Shown in pieces: positions 51,399 to 63,000 of a DNA stretch of 64,000 nt. The translations under genes were made by a program, and so were the position numbers. The DNA comes from Rhodocyclaceae bacterium (lineage in GTDB: Bacteria > Pseudomonadota > Gammaproteobacteria > Burkholderiales > Rhodocyclaceae): NCBI GenBank assembly GCA_019455325.1, contig JACFMQ010000001.1:259071-323070 (forward strand). Reading direction: 5' to 3'. The notes under the pieces were generated by a model, which searched no databases, was not told the DNA's origin, and saw nothing but the letters and a program-made list of their open reading frames with translations. Numbering within the stretch: the stretch's first letter is position 1; the number at the start of each line of letters is the position of its first letter.

Positions 51399-52175
51399 AT
51401 GCTCTCCCACCGCCTACCCGCCTTGGGCGCTACGCTCCTCGGCCTGGCGGCTGGCGCGAGCCTAGCGGCCGAACCGCTCCCAGCCTCCGCGCCGGCTCCC
51501 GCGCTCGAACAGCGCGAAATCCGCGCCCAGCTCTCGCCCCGGCGCTACGCCACGCTGGCCGCCGAGATCGGCGCCCGCATCAGCCGCCTGCCGGTGCCCG
51601 AGGGCGGCGCCTTCAAACAGGGCCAGACGCTGATCCAGTTCGACTGCACCCTGCAGCAGGCGCAGATCGGCAAGGCCCGGGCTGCGCTCGCCGCCGCCGA
51701 GAAAGTCTGGCAGGCCAACCGCCGCCTGGCCGAACTCGATTCGGTGGGCCGGCTGGAACTGGAAACCTCGGAGGCCGAGATGCACAAGGCCCGCGCCGAG
51801 GTCGCCGCCGGCAACGCCATCCTCGACAAATGCCGGGTGGCCGCGCCCTACGCCGGCCGCATCGCCGAGCAGCGCGCGCGGGAACAGCAGTACGTCCAGC
51901 CCGGCCAGGCACTGCTCGACATCATCGACGACTCGGCGCTGGAGCTGGAATTCATCGTTCCCTCGCGCTGGCTGGCCTGGCTCAAGGCCGGCGCCGGCTT
52001 CGAGGTGCGCATCGACGAGACCGGCCGGACCTACCCGGCCAGGGTGCAGCGCATCGGCGCCCGGGTCGATCCGGTCAGCCAGTCGATCAAGCTCAACGCC
52101 GTCATCGACGGCCGTTTTCCCGAACTTGTCGCCGGCATGAGCGGTCAAGTGCTGATGGCGCCGCCGGTTCGGTGA
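51399..52175 (+). CDS. HlyD/RND-type periplasmic adaptor, short
   Basis: A 258-residue periplasmic adaptor. A signal peptide (ALGATLLGLAAGASLA) is followed by a barrel-sandwich (lipoyl-like) domain split by a single short helical hairpin: RYATLAAEIGARISRLPVPEGGAFKQGQTLIQFD ... AAPYAGRIAEQRAREQQYVQPGQALLDI. A beta-barrel domain (WLAWLKAGAGFEVRIDE, VSQSIKLNAVIDG) and GMSGQVLM close it. It is shorter than most HlyD or MacA proteins and starts three bases after the TolC-family gene. It probably docks onto that channel, but its pump partner must be elsewhere. Confidence 0.88.
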   Translation: MLSHRLPALGATLLGLAAGASLAAEPLPASAPAPALEQREIRAQLSPRRYATLAAEIGARISRLPVPEGGAFKQGQTLIQFDCTLQQAQIGKARAALAAAEKVWQANRRLAELDSVGRLELETSEAEMHKARAEVAAGNAILDKCRVAAPYAGRIAEQRAREQQYVQPGQALLDIIDDSALELEFIVPSRWLAWLKAGAGFEVRIDETGRTYPARVQRIGARVDPVSQSIKLNAVIDGRFPELVAGMSGQVLMAPPVR

Positions 52176-52216
52176 TTTTCCGTAGTGCCCTTCCACACCA
52201 AGAAAGGAGAAGCACC

Positions 52217-53014
52217 ATGAAGCAACGCAACAAGCGCCATATCAGGTCATCGGCGGCGGCTGTCGGCATGGCCGCCCTGCTCGGGAGCATACCGTTGACG
52301 GCCCAGGCGTGCGGCGAGGATGCCTACATGGGCACCGTCTGCACCGTCGCTTTCGACTGGTGCCCCAGGAACACAATGCCCGCCAAAGGCCAGCTTCTGA
52401 ACGTCAGCCAGAACGCAGCGCTGTTCTCGCTGCTCGGCAGCGTCTACGGCGGCGATGGCCGCACAACTTTTGCCCTGCCGAATCTGCAGGGCCGGGTCGT
52501 CGTGGGTGCCGGCACCGGGACCGGACTTACCCCCGTCCCACTGGGGCAAGCGAGCGGCAAGGAACGCACGACACTGACCGCTGCCAACCTGCCGCCCCAG
52601 ATCGCCGCCACCATCAGCGGCAAGGCCACCGGGCCGCTCGAACTGGCCCTCTCGGATACGGCCATCACGGGGCAGACCATCGCCGGCAACGTTACGGTCA
52701 ACGCCTTGAACGGCGACAGCTCGCCCAGTGGCGCAGTCAATACGCCCACCGCCACCGCCAACACGGTCGGCAGGGCTGGTCCGACTATCTTTTCCCCTCC
52801 CGGCACCACCAAGGTCGCCGTTCCCACCACCCACAACCTGAGCGTCACCGGCGGCACCGTCACCGGCAAGGCCAGCGGCAATGCCGAATTGTCCGTCGCC
52901 GGCACGGTGGCCATAACCGGCGGCGGTGCCGCTCCCGTAGACACCATTCCTCCGCGCCTAGGCATGACGGTCTGCATCGTTACCGCGGGGATCTACCCGC
53001 CCCGCCCCGATTGA
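52217..53014 (+). CDS. Secreted tail-collar (microcystin-dependent protein-like) domain protein, copy 1
   Basis: A 265-residue exported protein. A signal peptide (SAAAVGMAALLGSIPLTAQA) is followed by a Cys-rich start (CGEDAYMGTVCTVAFDWCP) and a phage tail-collar/MdpB-like domain: QLLNVSQNAALFSLLGSVYGGDGRTTFALPNLQGRV, then a Gly/Thr-rich beta-repeat region and a closing PPRLGMTVCIV. Such domains come from phage tail fibres but here carry a Sec signal and sit in a secretion/adhesin operon, not a prophage. An AAAGGAG ribosome-binding site precedes it. A second copy follows, near-identical in the last two thirds. Confidence 0.85.
   Translation: MKQRNKRHIRSSAAAVGMAALLGSIPLTAQACGEDAYMGTVCTVAFDWCPRNTMPAKGQLLNVSQNAALFSLLGSVYGGDGRTTFALPNLQGRVVVGAGTGTGLTPVPLGQASGKERTTLTAANLPPQIAATISGKATGPLELALSDTAITGQTIAGNVTVNALNGDSSPSGAVNTPTATANTVGRAGPTIFSPPGTTKVAVPTTHNLSVTGGTVTGKASGNAELSVAGTVAITGGGAAPVDTIPPRLGMTVCIVTAGIYPPRPD
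52475..52980 (+). repeat. Repeat segment of the tail-collar genes, copy 1
   Basis: This stretch recurs at 53389-53894 (offset 914 bases) with only a handful of mismatches, most near the ends; about 300 bases in the middle (52583-52887) look identical even at synonymous sites. The 5' thirds of the two genes differ much more, so the similarity pattern points to recent gene conversion or partial duplication. Confidence 0.85.
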
Positions 53015-53142
53015 TCAGCCCAATCAAATCATGGGCCGCTCGTGATGAAGATGCCGAAATGGCACCGCATCGGGAAACGGCCCTGTCCATCTTTACTGCA
53101 TTTTTTGGCATACCTCGATACCAAGGAAGAAGGAGAAAATTG

Positions 53143-53925
53143 ATGAAGCACAATTCCAGATTTCTGGCGCTCCACCTCTCTGTCGCAGCCCTGCTCGGCA
53201 CCGTGCCGATGGCCGCTCATGCGTGCAACATGGAGAGTTATATAGGCACCATATGCACCGTCGCCTTTAATTTCTGTCCCCGAGGCACCCTGCCCGCCAA
53301 TGGCCAGACTCTGAACATCAGCGGGAACGAAGCCCTTTATGCACTGCTCGGCCCCCGCTATGGCGGCAACGGCCAAACCACCTTCGCCCTGCCGAATCTG
53401 CAGGGCCGGGTCATCGTGGGCACCGGCACTGGGACCGGACTTACCCCCGTCCAACTGGGGCAAGCGGACGGCAAGGAACGCACGACACTGACCGCCGCCA
53501 ACCTGCCGCCCCAGATCGCCGCCACCATCAGCGGCAAGGCCACCGGGCCGCTCGAACTGGCCCTCTCGGATACGGCCATCACGGGGCAGACCATCGCCGG
53601 CAACGTTACGGTCAACGCCTTGAACGGCGACAGCTCGCCCAGTGGCGCAGTCAATACGCCCACCGCCACCGCCAACACGGTCGGCAGGGCTGGTCCGACT
53701 ATCTTTTCCCCTCCCGGCACCACCAAGGTCGCCGTTCCCACCACCCACAACCTGAGCGTCACCGGCGGCACCGTCACCGGCAAGGCCAGCGGCAATGCCG
53801 AGTTGCCCGTGGCCGGCACGGTGGCCATAACCGGCGGCGGTGCCGTTCCCGTAGACACCATTCCTCCGCGCTTGGGCATGACGGTCTGCATCGTCAGCGA
53901 GGGCCTCTATCCATCGCGCCCCTGA
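53143..53925 (+). CDS. Secreted tail-collar (microcystin-dependent protein-like) domain protein, copy 2
   Basis: A 260-residue paralogue of the preceding gene. Signal peptide FLALHLSVAALLGTVPMAAHA, mature start CNMESYIGTICTVAFNFCP with conserved Cys positions, tail-collar domain (NISGNEALYALLGPRYGGNGQTTFALPNLQGRV) and the same repeat region and C-terminus (PPRLGMTVCIV). The N-terminal third differs from copy 1 at many residues whereas the rest is almost the same. It is preceded by an AAGGAGAA ribosome-binding site and a 128-base gap. The two may form a heteromeric surface structure or act as alternative forms. Confidence 0.85.
   Translation: MKHNSRFLALHLSVAALLGTVPMAAHACNMESYIGTICTVAFNFCPRGTLPANGQTLNISGNEALYALLGPRYGGNGQTTFALPNLQGRVIVGTGTGTGLTPVQLGQADGKERTTLTAANLPPQIAATISGKATGPLELALSDTAITGQTIAGNVTVNALNGDSSPSGAVNTPTATANTVGRAGPTIFSPPGTTKVAVPTTHNLSVTGGTVTGKASGNAELPVAGTVAITGGGAVPVDTIPPRLGMTVCIVSEGLYPSRP
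53389..53894 (+). repeat. Repeat segment of the tail-collar genes, copy 2
   Basis: Partner of 52475-52980; see that entry. Direct orientation, so recombination between the copies would fuse the two genes and delete 914 bases. Confidence 0.85.
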
Positions 53926-53938
53926 TTCCCCGGAATAC

Positions 53939-53963
53939 GGCGGCGCGGACAGTGCGCGCCGCC
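53939..53963 (+). terminator. GC-rich stem-loop before the adhesin gene
   Basis: Perfect 9-bp arms (GGCGGCGCG and CGCGCCGCC) enclose a 7-base loop, 13 bases after the second tail-collar gene. There is no T-run, so it may be a weak terminator or an mRNA-stabilising element that sets the ratio between the secreted proteins and the adhesin. Confidence 0.4.
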
Positions 53964-54006
53964 GAACGGACTGGAACAGCCGTCCGACATCCACAGGAGT
54001 ATCGCC

Positions 54007-57000
54007 ATGAAAACCCTCCGCCACCCCGTTCTGGACAAGATCGACCGCCATGCCGGCAGCGTGCCCGCGTCTTCCGCCGCGAAACTGCCCCGCCTCGGCA
54101 TCCGTCCCCTGGCGCTGGAGCAGCGCTTCATGTTCGACGGTGCAGCGGTGGCTGACGCGGCCCATGCCGCAGCGGATGCGGTCCAGCCCATTGCCGACGC
54201 AGCGCCTCTGCCCGACGCGCCGGCCGCGGTGGAAACGCGAGCGGCGGACGCCTGCCAGAACCAGGGCCGTAGGGAAGCGGTATTCATCGACACCACGCTG
54301 GCCGACTGGCAGACACTGGCCAACGGCGTGCGCGCCGGCGTGGCCGTCGTCACCTTCGACGGCAACCGCGACGGCCTGGCGCAGATCGCCGCCTGGGCGG
54401 CGGGCAAGGAGGGCTACGACGCCTTCCACATCCTCTCGCACGGCTCCGAGGGCGGGGTCAACCTGGGCACCACGTATCTGAGCGAGGCTTCGCTGGTCGG
54501 TGCCGTCGTCCGGGCGCAACTGGCCGACATCGGCCGGGCGCTGACGGCCGACGGCGACCTGCTGCTCTACGGCTGCGACGTGGCGGCGAACGAGGCCGGA
54601 GAGCGCCTGATCGCCGCGCTGGCGGCAGCCACCGGCGCCGACGTGGCGGCCTCGACGGATGCCACCGGCGCGGCTGCGCTGGGCGGCAACTGGACGCTCG
54701 AGCGCACCAGCGGCGACATCGAAAGCGGGCTGGCGCTGACCGAGGCCGGCGCAGCGGGCTATGGGGCGTTGCTGGAGACGGTGACGTTCACGGGCAGCGA
54801 GTCCTACGGCGATCCCTCATTCACTCGCCCCATCGAGGGAGCGACATTCACCTTCTCCAATGGTTCGTCGGCCTACCCTGGAGACTATTGGTACTTCGCC
54901 TATTCCGGTGCCGACAGTTCCACCGGCATCGCGTCGCAGTCCGCGCGTAACGGAGGAAGCGGCATCGATTTCACCATCACCGTCCAGCCCGGTTACACCT
55001 TCGACCTGACGGGCTTCAAGGCGTATGCAACCGATCGTGACTTCGGCATCTATTTCAATGGCAATGCCGGGGATTCGTATCCCTTCAGTTCGCCTCTCGA
55101 CGATACCCAAGGCACATGGTCTGGCCTGACCACCTTCAACGACATCACCTCCATCACCTTCTTCTCCAACGGCTACGCCTCATTCCAGGATCTCGTCATC
55201 ACCGACGTCAAGCCCCTGGCCCCGGCCATCACCAGCGCCAGCTACAACGCCCTCACCAACGTGCTCACGGTCACCGGCAGCGGCATGACGATGGGCGACA
55301 GCATCGACGTCTCCAAGCTGACGCTGACCGGCGAGGGCGGCGCCAGCGCCAGCTACACGCTGACCTCCGACAACGTCACCGCTACCAGCGCCACGAGTTT
55401 CTCTATCACCCTAAACGCCGCCGACCAGCTCCACGTCGAGGGCCTGCTCAACAAGGACGGCACGACTTCCGTCGGCGGCACGGCCTTCAATCTGGCTGCG
55501 GCCCAAGGCTGGGACGCCACCTGGCTTTCGCCGACCTCGCAACCCACCCCCGACGACCTCACCGGCAACACCGTCACCGTCACCAACGTGCAGACGCCCA
55601 CCATCACCAGCGCCACCTACAACGCCGTCACCGGCGTGCTCAGCGTCACCGGCGACGACCTGGTGAAGCTGCCCGGCGCCAACAACGACATCGACGCGTC
55701 CAGACTCACCTTCACCGGCGAGGGCGGCGAGACCTACACGCTGACCGACACCGCGGACGTGGAGATCGCATCCAAGACCGGCTTCACGCTGACGCTCTCC
55801 ACCACCGACCGCGCCGCCGTGAACCTGATCCTCAACAGGGACGGCCCGCAGTCCACCGGCAACACGACCTACAACCTGGCCGCGGCCGACGACTGGAACA
55901 CCAACATCGGCGACACGAACATCGCCGACGCGGCCGGCAACGGCATCACCGTGAGCGACGTACCCGCGCCCGTCATCACCGGCGCCAGCTACGACGCCGT
56001 CGCCGGCACGCTCACGGTCGACGGCAGCGGCTTCGTCAGGAAGGCCGGCGGCGCCAACGACGTCGACGCCTCGCTGTTCACGCTGACCGGCGCCGGCGGC
56101 GCTTCCTACACGCTCACCACCACGGCGGACGTCGAAATCGTCGACGGCACCCGCTTCGTCCTCACCCTGTCGGAGGCCGACCGCCTGCATGTGAACGGCC
56201 TGCTCAACAAGAACGGCACCGTGGCCGGCGATGCCGCCGCCTACGTTCTGGCCGCCGCCGACAACTGGCTGGGCGGCACCGACGCCGCCCTGAACATCGC
56301 CGAGGCCGGCAAGGGCATCACCGTCGCCAACGTGCAGACGCCGACCGTCACCTCCGCCATCTACGACTCCGAGACCGGCGTGCTCACCGTCACCGGCACC
56401 GGCCTGTTCAGGAAATCCGGCGCCGCCAACGACATCGACGTGACGAAGCTCATCCTCACCGGCCAGGGCGGCGCCAGCTACACGCTGACCGCCGACACGG
56501 CCAACGTGGAGATCACCTCCGCCACCAGCTTCACCCTCACCTTGGGCAGCGCCGACCGGGCCGCCGTGGAAACCCTGCTCGACCAGTTCGGCACCACCTC
56601 CAGCGACAGCACGCCCTACAACCTGGCCGCCGACGACGACTGGCTGACCGCCGCCGACGCCGCCGTGGACATCGCCGACGCCAGCAGCGGCGTGACCGTG
56701 GCCATCAACCCCAAGATCACGTCCGCCACCTACGACGCCGCCACCGGCACCCTGGTGGTGACGGGCACCAACTTCCAGCCCAACGGCAGCGGCATGGACA
56801 TCGATGCGTCGAAATTCGCCCTGACCGGCGAAGGCGGCGAAACGTACACCCTGACCGACACGGCGGACGTGGAAGCCGCATCGCCCACGCAATTCACCCT
56901 GGTGCTCTCGGCCACCGACCGGACCGCCGTGAACCAGATGCTGAACAAAGCGGGCGACATCTCCACCGGCGGTACGCAATACAACCTGGCCGCAGCCGAC

Positions 57001-60000
57001 GACTGGAACACCGCCGTCACCAGCGGTGACATCGCCGACCTCTTCGCCAACGGCATCACGGTGAGCAACGTGGCCGCCCCCACCATCACCAGCGCCACCT
57101 ACGACATCACCACGGGCGTGCTCACCGTCACCGGCACCGGCTTCCTCAAGCTCGCCGGCGCCGGCAACGATATCGACGTGTCGAAGCTGCGCATCGATGG
57201 CGAGGGCGGCGAAAGCCGCACGCTGACCTCGGCCAGCGTGGACATCGCCAGCGCCACCAGCTTCAGCCTCACCCTCAACGCCGCCGACCGTACGGCCCTG
57301 GCCCTGATCCTGAACCGCAACGGTACCGATTCCACCGGCGGCGCGGCCTACAACCTGGCCGCCGAGGAAAACTGGGCGGCCGGCGCCGATTCCGCCGCCG
57401 TCGTCGCCGACCTCACCGGCAACGGCATCACCGTCGCCAACGTCGCCGCCCCCACCATCACCGGCGCCACCTACGACGCCGCCACCGGCGTGCTCACCGT
57501 CACCGGCACCGGCTTCCTCAAACTCGACGGCGCCGCCAACGACATCGACGTGTCGAAACTGCGTATCGATGGCGAGGGCGGCGAAAGCCGCACACTGACT
57601 TCGGGCAGCGTGGACATCGCCAGCGCCACCGGCTTCACCGTCACCCTCAACGCCGCCGACCGCGCCGCCGTCAACCAGATCCTCAACAAGAACGGCACCA
57701 CGGCCACCGGCGGCGCGACCTACAACCTCGCGGCGCAGGAAGACTGGGCCGCCGGCGCCCACACCGCCGTGGTCGTCGCCGACCTCACCGGCAACCCCGT
57801 CACGGTCGGCAACGTGGCCGCGCCGACGATCACCGGCGCCACCTACGACTACGCCAGCCATACGCTGGTCGTCACCGGCACGGACCTCCTCAAGCTCACC
57901 GGCGCCGGCAACGACATCGACGTCTCGAAACTGCGCATCACCGGCGCAGGCGGCGCCGGCTACACCCTGAGCAGCAGCGCCGTGGAGATCGATTCCGCCA
58001 CCCAGTTCACCGTGGTGCTGAGCGGCGCCGACATCCACAACGTCGCCGCCCTGCTCCACCAGAACGGCACCAGCGCCAGCGACGGCACCGACTACAACCT
58101 GGCTGCGCTGGAGGACTGGGCCGCCGGCGCCGACACCACCGTGATCGTGGCCGACCTCACCGGCAACGGCATCGCCGTCAGCAACTACACGCCGCCCACC
58201 ATCACCGGCGCCACCTACGACGCCAGTAACGGGCGGCTGGACGTCACCGGCAGCCATTTCGTGGTCCTCGCCGGCGGCGCCAACGACGTGGATGTCTCCC
58301 GGCTCAGCTTCGTCGGCGAAGGCGGCGTCTCGTACACGCTGACCGCCACGAGCAACGTCGAGATCGTTTCGGGTACGCAATTCACCCTGTTCCTGTCCGT
58401 CGCCGACCGGCTGAACGTGAACGGCCTGCTCAACAAGAACGGCACCAGCGCCACCGACAGCACGCCCTACAACCTGGCAGCGGCAGACGGCTGGATGGCC
58501 GGCAGCCCGGCGGCCGTGGACACCGGCGACCTCATCGGCAACGCCGTCACCGTGAGCAACGTGCAGACGCCCAGCCTCAGCAGCGCCCATTACGACGCCA
58601 ACACCGGCGTGCTGACGGTGAGTGGAACCGACCTGTTCGGCAAACCCGGTGCGAACAACGACATCGACCCGACCAAATTCACCTTCACCGGCCTGGGCGG
58701 CGGCACCCGTACCTTGAGCGACACAGGCGCAGTGGAAGTCCAGTTCGACGGTTCCACCTATTCGTTCAGCCTGACCCTGGGCAGCGCCGACAAGGCGGCC
58801 GTCGACGCCCTGCTCGACCAGCAGTGGTCCGATCGGGCCAGCGACAATGTCGTCTACAACCTGGCCGCCGCCGACGGCTGGCTGACCGGCGCCGGCAGCG
58901 CGCTCATCGCCGACGCCACCACCGGCATCCAGACCATCGCCAACCCCCGCATCACGTCCGCCGACTACGACGCCGCCACCGGCACGCTGGTCGTCACCGG
59001 CCAGAATTTCTCGGCCGAGACCGGCGACGACATCATCGCCGCGAAATTCACCCTGACCGGCGAAGGCGGCGCAACCTGGACGCTGACCGACACGCCGAAC
59101 GTGGAAATCGACTCGGCCACGCAGTTCACCCTGGCGCTCTCGGCCACCGACCGGACCGCCGTGAACCAGATGCTGAACAAAGCGGGCGACATCTCCACCG
59201 GCGGTACGCAATACAACCTGGCCGCAGCCGACGACTGGAACACCGCCGTCACCAGCGGTGACATCGCCGACCTCTTCGCCAACGGCATCACGGTGAGCAA
59301 CGTGGCCGCCCCCACCATCACCAGCGCCACCTACGACATCACCACGGGCGTGCTCACCGTCACCGGCACCGGCTTCCTCAAGCTCGCCGGCGCCGGCAAC
59401 GATATCGACGTGTCGAAGCTGCGCATCGATGGCGAGGGCGGCGAAAGCCGCACGCTGACCTCGGCCAGCGTGGACATCGCCAGCGCCACCAGCTTCAGCC
59501 TCACCCTCAACGCCGCCGACCGTACGGCCCTGGCCCTGATCCTGAACCGCAACGGTACCGATTCCACCGGCGGCGCGGCCTACAACCTGGCCGCCGAGGA
59601 AAACTGGGCGGCCGGCGCCGATTCCGCCGCCGTCGTCGCCGACCTCACCGGCAACGGCATCACCGTCGCCAACGTCGCCGCCCCCACCATCACCGGCGCC
59701 ACCTACGACGCCGCCACCGGCGTGCTCACCGTCACCGGCACCGGCTTCCTCAAACTCGACGGCGCCGCCAACGACATCGACGTGTCGAAACTGCGTATCG
59801 ATGGCGAGGGCGGCGAAAGCCGCACACTGACTTCGGGCAGCGTGGACATCGCCAGCGCCACCGGCTTCACCGTCACCCTCAACGCCGCCGACCGCGCCGC
59901 CGTCAACCAGATCCTCAACAAGAACGGCACCACGGCCACCGGCGGCGCGACCTACAACCTCGCGGCGCAGGAAGACTGGGCCGCCGGCGCCCACACCGCC

Positions 60001-63000
60001 GTGGTCGTCGCCGACCTCACCGGCAACCCCGTCACGGTCGGCAACGTGGCCGCGCCGACGATCACCGGCGCCACCTACGACTACGCCAGCCATACGCTGG
60101 TCGTCACCGGCACGGACCTCCTCAAGCTCACCGGCGCCGGCAACGACATCGACGTCTCGAAACTGCGCATCACCGGCGCAGGCGGCGCCGGCTACACCCT
60201 GAGCAGCAGCGCCGTGGAGATCGATTCCGCCACCCAGTTCACCGTGGTGCTGAGCGGCGCCGACATCCACAACGTCGCCGCCCTGCTCCACCAGAACGGC
60301 ACCAGCGCCAGCGACGGCACCGACTACAACCTGGCTGCGCTGGAGGACTGGGCCGCCGGCGCCGACACCACCGTGATCGTGGCCGACCTCACCGGCAACG
60401 GCATCGCCGTCAGCAACTACACGCCGCCCACCATCACCGGCGCCACCTACGACGCCAGTAACGGGCGGCTGGACGTCACCGGCAGCCATTTCGTGGTCCT
60501 CGCCGGCGGCGCCAACGACGTGGATGTCTCCCGGCTCAGCTTCGTCGGCGAAGGCGGCGTCTCGTACACGCTGACCGCCACGAGCAACGTCGAGATCGTT
60601 TCGGGTACGCAATTCACCCTGTTCCTGTCCGTCGCCGACCGGCTGAACGTGAACGGCCTGCTCAACAAGAACGGCACCAGCGCCACCGACAGCACGCCCT
60701 ACAACCTGGCAGCGGCAGACGGCTGGATGGCCGGCAGCCCGGCGGCCGTGGACACCGGCGACCTCATCGGCAACGCCGTCACCGTGAGCAACGTGCAGAC
60801 GCCCAGCCTCAGCAGCGCCCATTACGACGCCAACACCGGCGTGCTGACGGTGAGTGGAACCGACCTGTTCGGCAAACCCGGTGCGAACAACGACATCGAC
60901 CCGACCAAATTCACCTTCACCGGCCTGGGCGGCGGCACCCGTACCTTGAGCGACACAGGCGCAGTGGAAGTCCAGTTCGACGGTTCCACCTATTCGTTCA
61001 GCCTGACCCTGGGCAGCGCCGACAAGGCGGCCGTCGACGCCCTGCTCGACCAGCAGTGGTCCGATCGGGCCAGCGACAATGTCGTCTACAACCTGGCCGC
61101 CGCCGACGGCTGGCTGACCGGCGCCGGCAGCGCGCTCATCGCCGACGCCACCACCGGCATCCAGACCATCGCCAACCCCCGCATCACGTCCGCCGACTAC
61201 GACGCCGCCACCGGCACGCTGGTCGTCACCGGCCAGAATTTCTCGGCCGAGACCGGCGACGACATCATCGCCGCGAAATTCACCCTGACCGGCGAAGGCG
61301 GCGCAACCTGGACGCTGACCGACACGCCGAACGTGGAAATCGACTCGGCCACGCAGTTCACCCTGGCGCTCTCGGCCGCCGACAAGGCCGCCCTCGACCT
61401 GATGCTGAACAAGATCGGTACAACCTCCACCGGCGGCACTACCTACAGCCTGTCCGCCGCCGACGACTGGGGCAAGAACGTCGGCGACATCAGCGAGACC
61501 GGCAAGCCGGTCACGGTCGCCAACGTGGCCGTGCCCGCCATCACCAGCGCCACCTACGACGCCGCCACCGGCGTGCTCACCGTTACCGGCACCGGCTTCC
61601 TCCGGCTCGGCGGCGCCAACAACGACATCGACGTCTCCAAGCTCAGCATCAGCGGCGAAGGCGGCACCAGCCACACCCTGACCTCGGCCAGCGTGGACGT
61701 CGCCAGCGGCACGTCCTTCAGCGTCACTCTGAATGCCACCGACCGCGCCGCCCTCGATCTGATCCTCAACAAGAACGGTAGCGCTGCCATCGACAGCACC
61801 ACCTATAACCTGGCCGCCGACGAGGATTGGGCGGCCGGTGCGCACGCCTCCGTCATCGTCGCCGACATGGCCGGCAACGGCATCGTCGTCAGCAACTTCA
61901 TCCCCATCCCCGAAGTGACGGGCGTCACCTCCGCCACCGCCAACGGCACCTACAAGATCGGCGACACCATTTCGATCCAGGTGAGTTTCAGCGAGAACGT
62001 CACCGTCACCGGCACGCCGACGCTGGCGCTCGTCGGCGGCGGCACCGCCACCTACGCCAGCGGTTCCGGCACGGGCACGCTGACCTTCACTTACATCGTC
62101 GCCGCCGGTCATGCGTCGGGCGACCTTGATTTCACCGACACCGCGGCGCTGTCCCTGGCCGGTGGCACCGTCAAGGGCAGCACCGGGAAGGACGCCGTGC
62201 TGACCCTGCCCAGCCAGGGCGCTGCCGGTTCGCTGGGCGCCAACAAGGATCTGGTGGTGGACGGCATCGCCCCGGCGGTATCGGGCAACCTCTCGGTTCC
62301 GGCAAACAACACCTACGGCGCCGGTCAGACGCTGGACTTCACCGTCACCTTCGACGACACGGTGACGATCACCGGCACCGGCTCGACCCTGACCCTGGAC
62401 ATCGGCGGCGTCGCCCGCCAGGCCGCCTTCCTGTCCGCTTCCGGCACCTCCGTCACCTACCGCTATACCGTACAGGTCGGCGACAGCGACACCGACGGCA
62501 TCGCCATCACCGGCATCGCGCTGAACGGCGACACTATCCGGGACGCCGCCGGAAACGACGCCGTCCTGAGCCTTTCCGGACATCTGCCCAGCCTGGCCGG
62601 CGTGCTGGTCGACGCCGCCCTGCCCGAGCTGTCCGGCAACGTGACGGTGGCCGACGGCAGCTACAAGGCGGGCGACGTGCTGACCTTCACCGTGCCGCTG
62701 AACAAGGCCGTCACGGTGAACACCGGCGGCGGCTCCCCCACCCTGGACCTCACCATCGGTTCCACCGCCCGTTTCGCGGTTTACGACGCGTCGGCCAGCA
62801 CGGCAACGACGCTGGTGTTCAAGTACACCGTCCAGGCCGGCGAGACCGACAGCGACGGCATCGCCATCAACGCGCTCTCCCTGAACGGCGCGGTGATCCA
62901 GGACAGCCACGGCAACAATCTCGACGCCACGCTGACCGGGCACCTGCCCTCGCTGGCCGGCGTGCTGGTGGACACCACGGCGCCGACGGTCGCTTCGGTG

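Larger units (their letters stand above)
55222..61893 (+). repeat. Array of about 18 in-frame 372-bp repeats in the adhesin gene
   Basis: Each unit begins near a [APT]-x-IT(S/G)A-x-YD motif and encodes about 124 residues with VLTVTGTG, NDIDVSKL, GEGG, L-NAADR, LNKNGT and YNLAAADDW positions. Units start near 55222, 55588, 55962, 56334, 56700, 57070, 57442, 57814, 58186, 58560 and 58935; six of these then recur, and a last unit begins near 61525. Older units differ by many substitutions. Confidence 0.85.

Noticed and set aside
52217-53925. A prophage remnant, because of the tail-collar domains
   Set aside because: Both proteins have Sec signal peptides and there are no capsid, portal, integrase or lysis genes nearby.
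55222-61893. CRISPR array or non-coding satellite
   Set aside because: The repeats are 372 bp, remain in one reading frame and encode a conserved domain; there are no short direct repeats with unique spacers.
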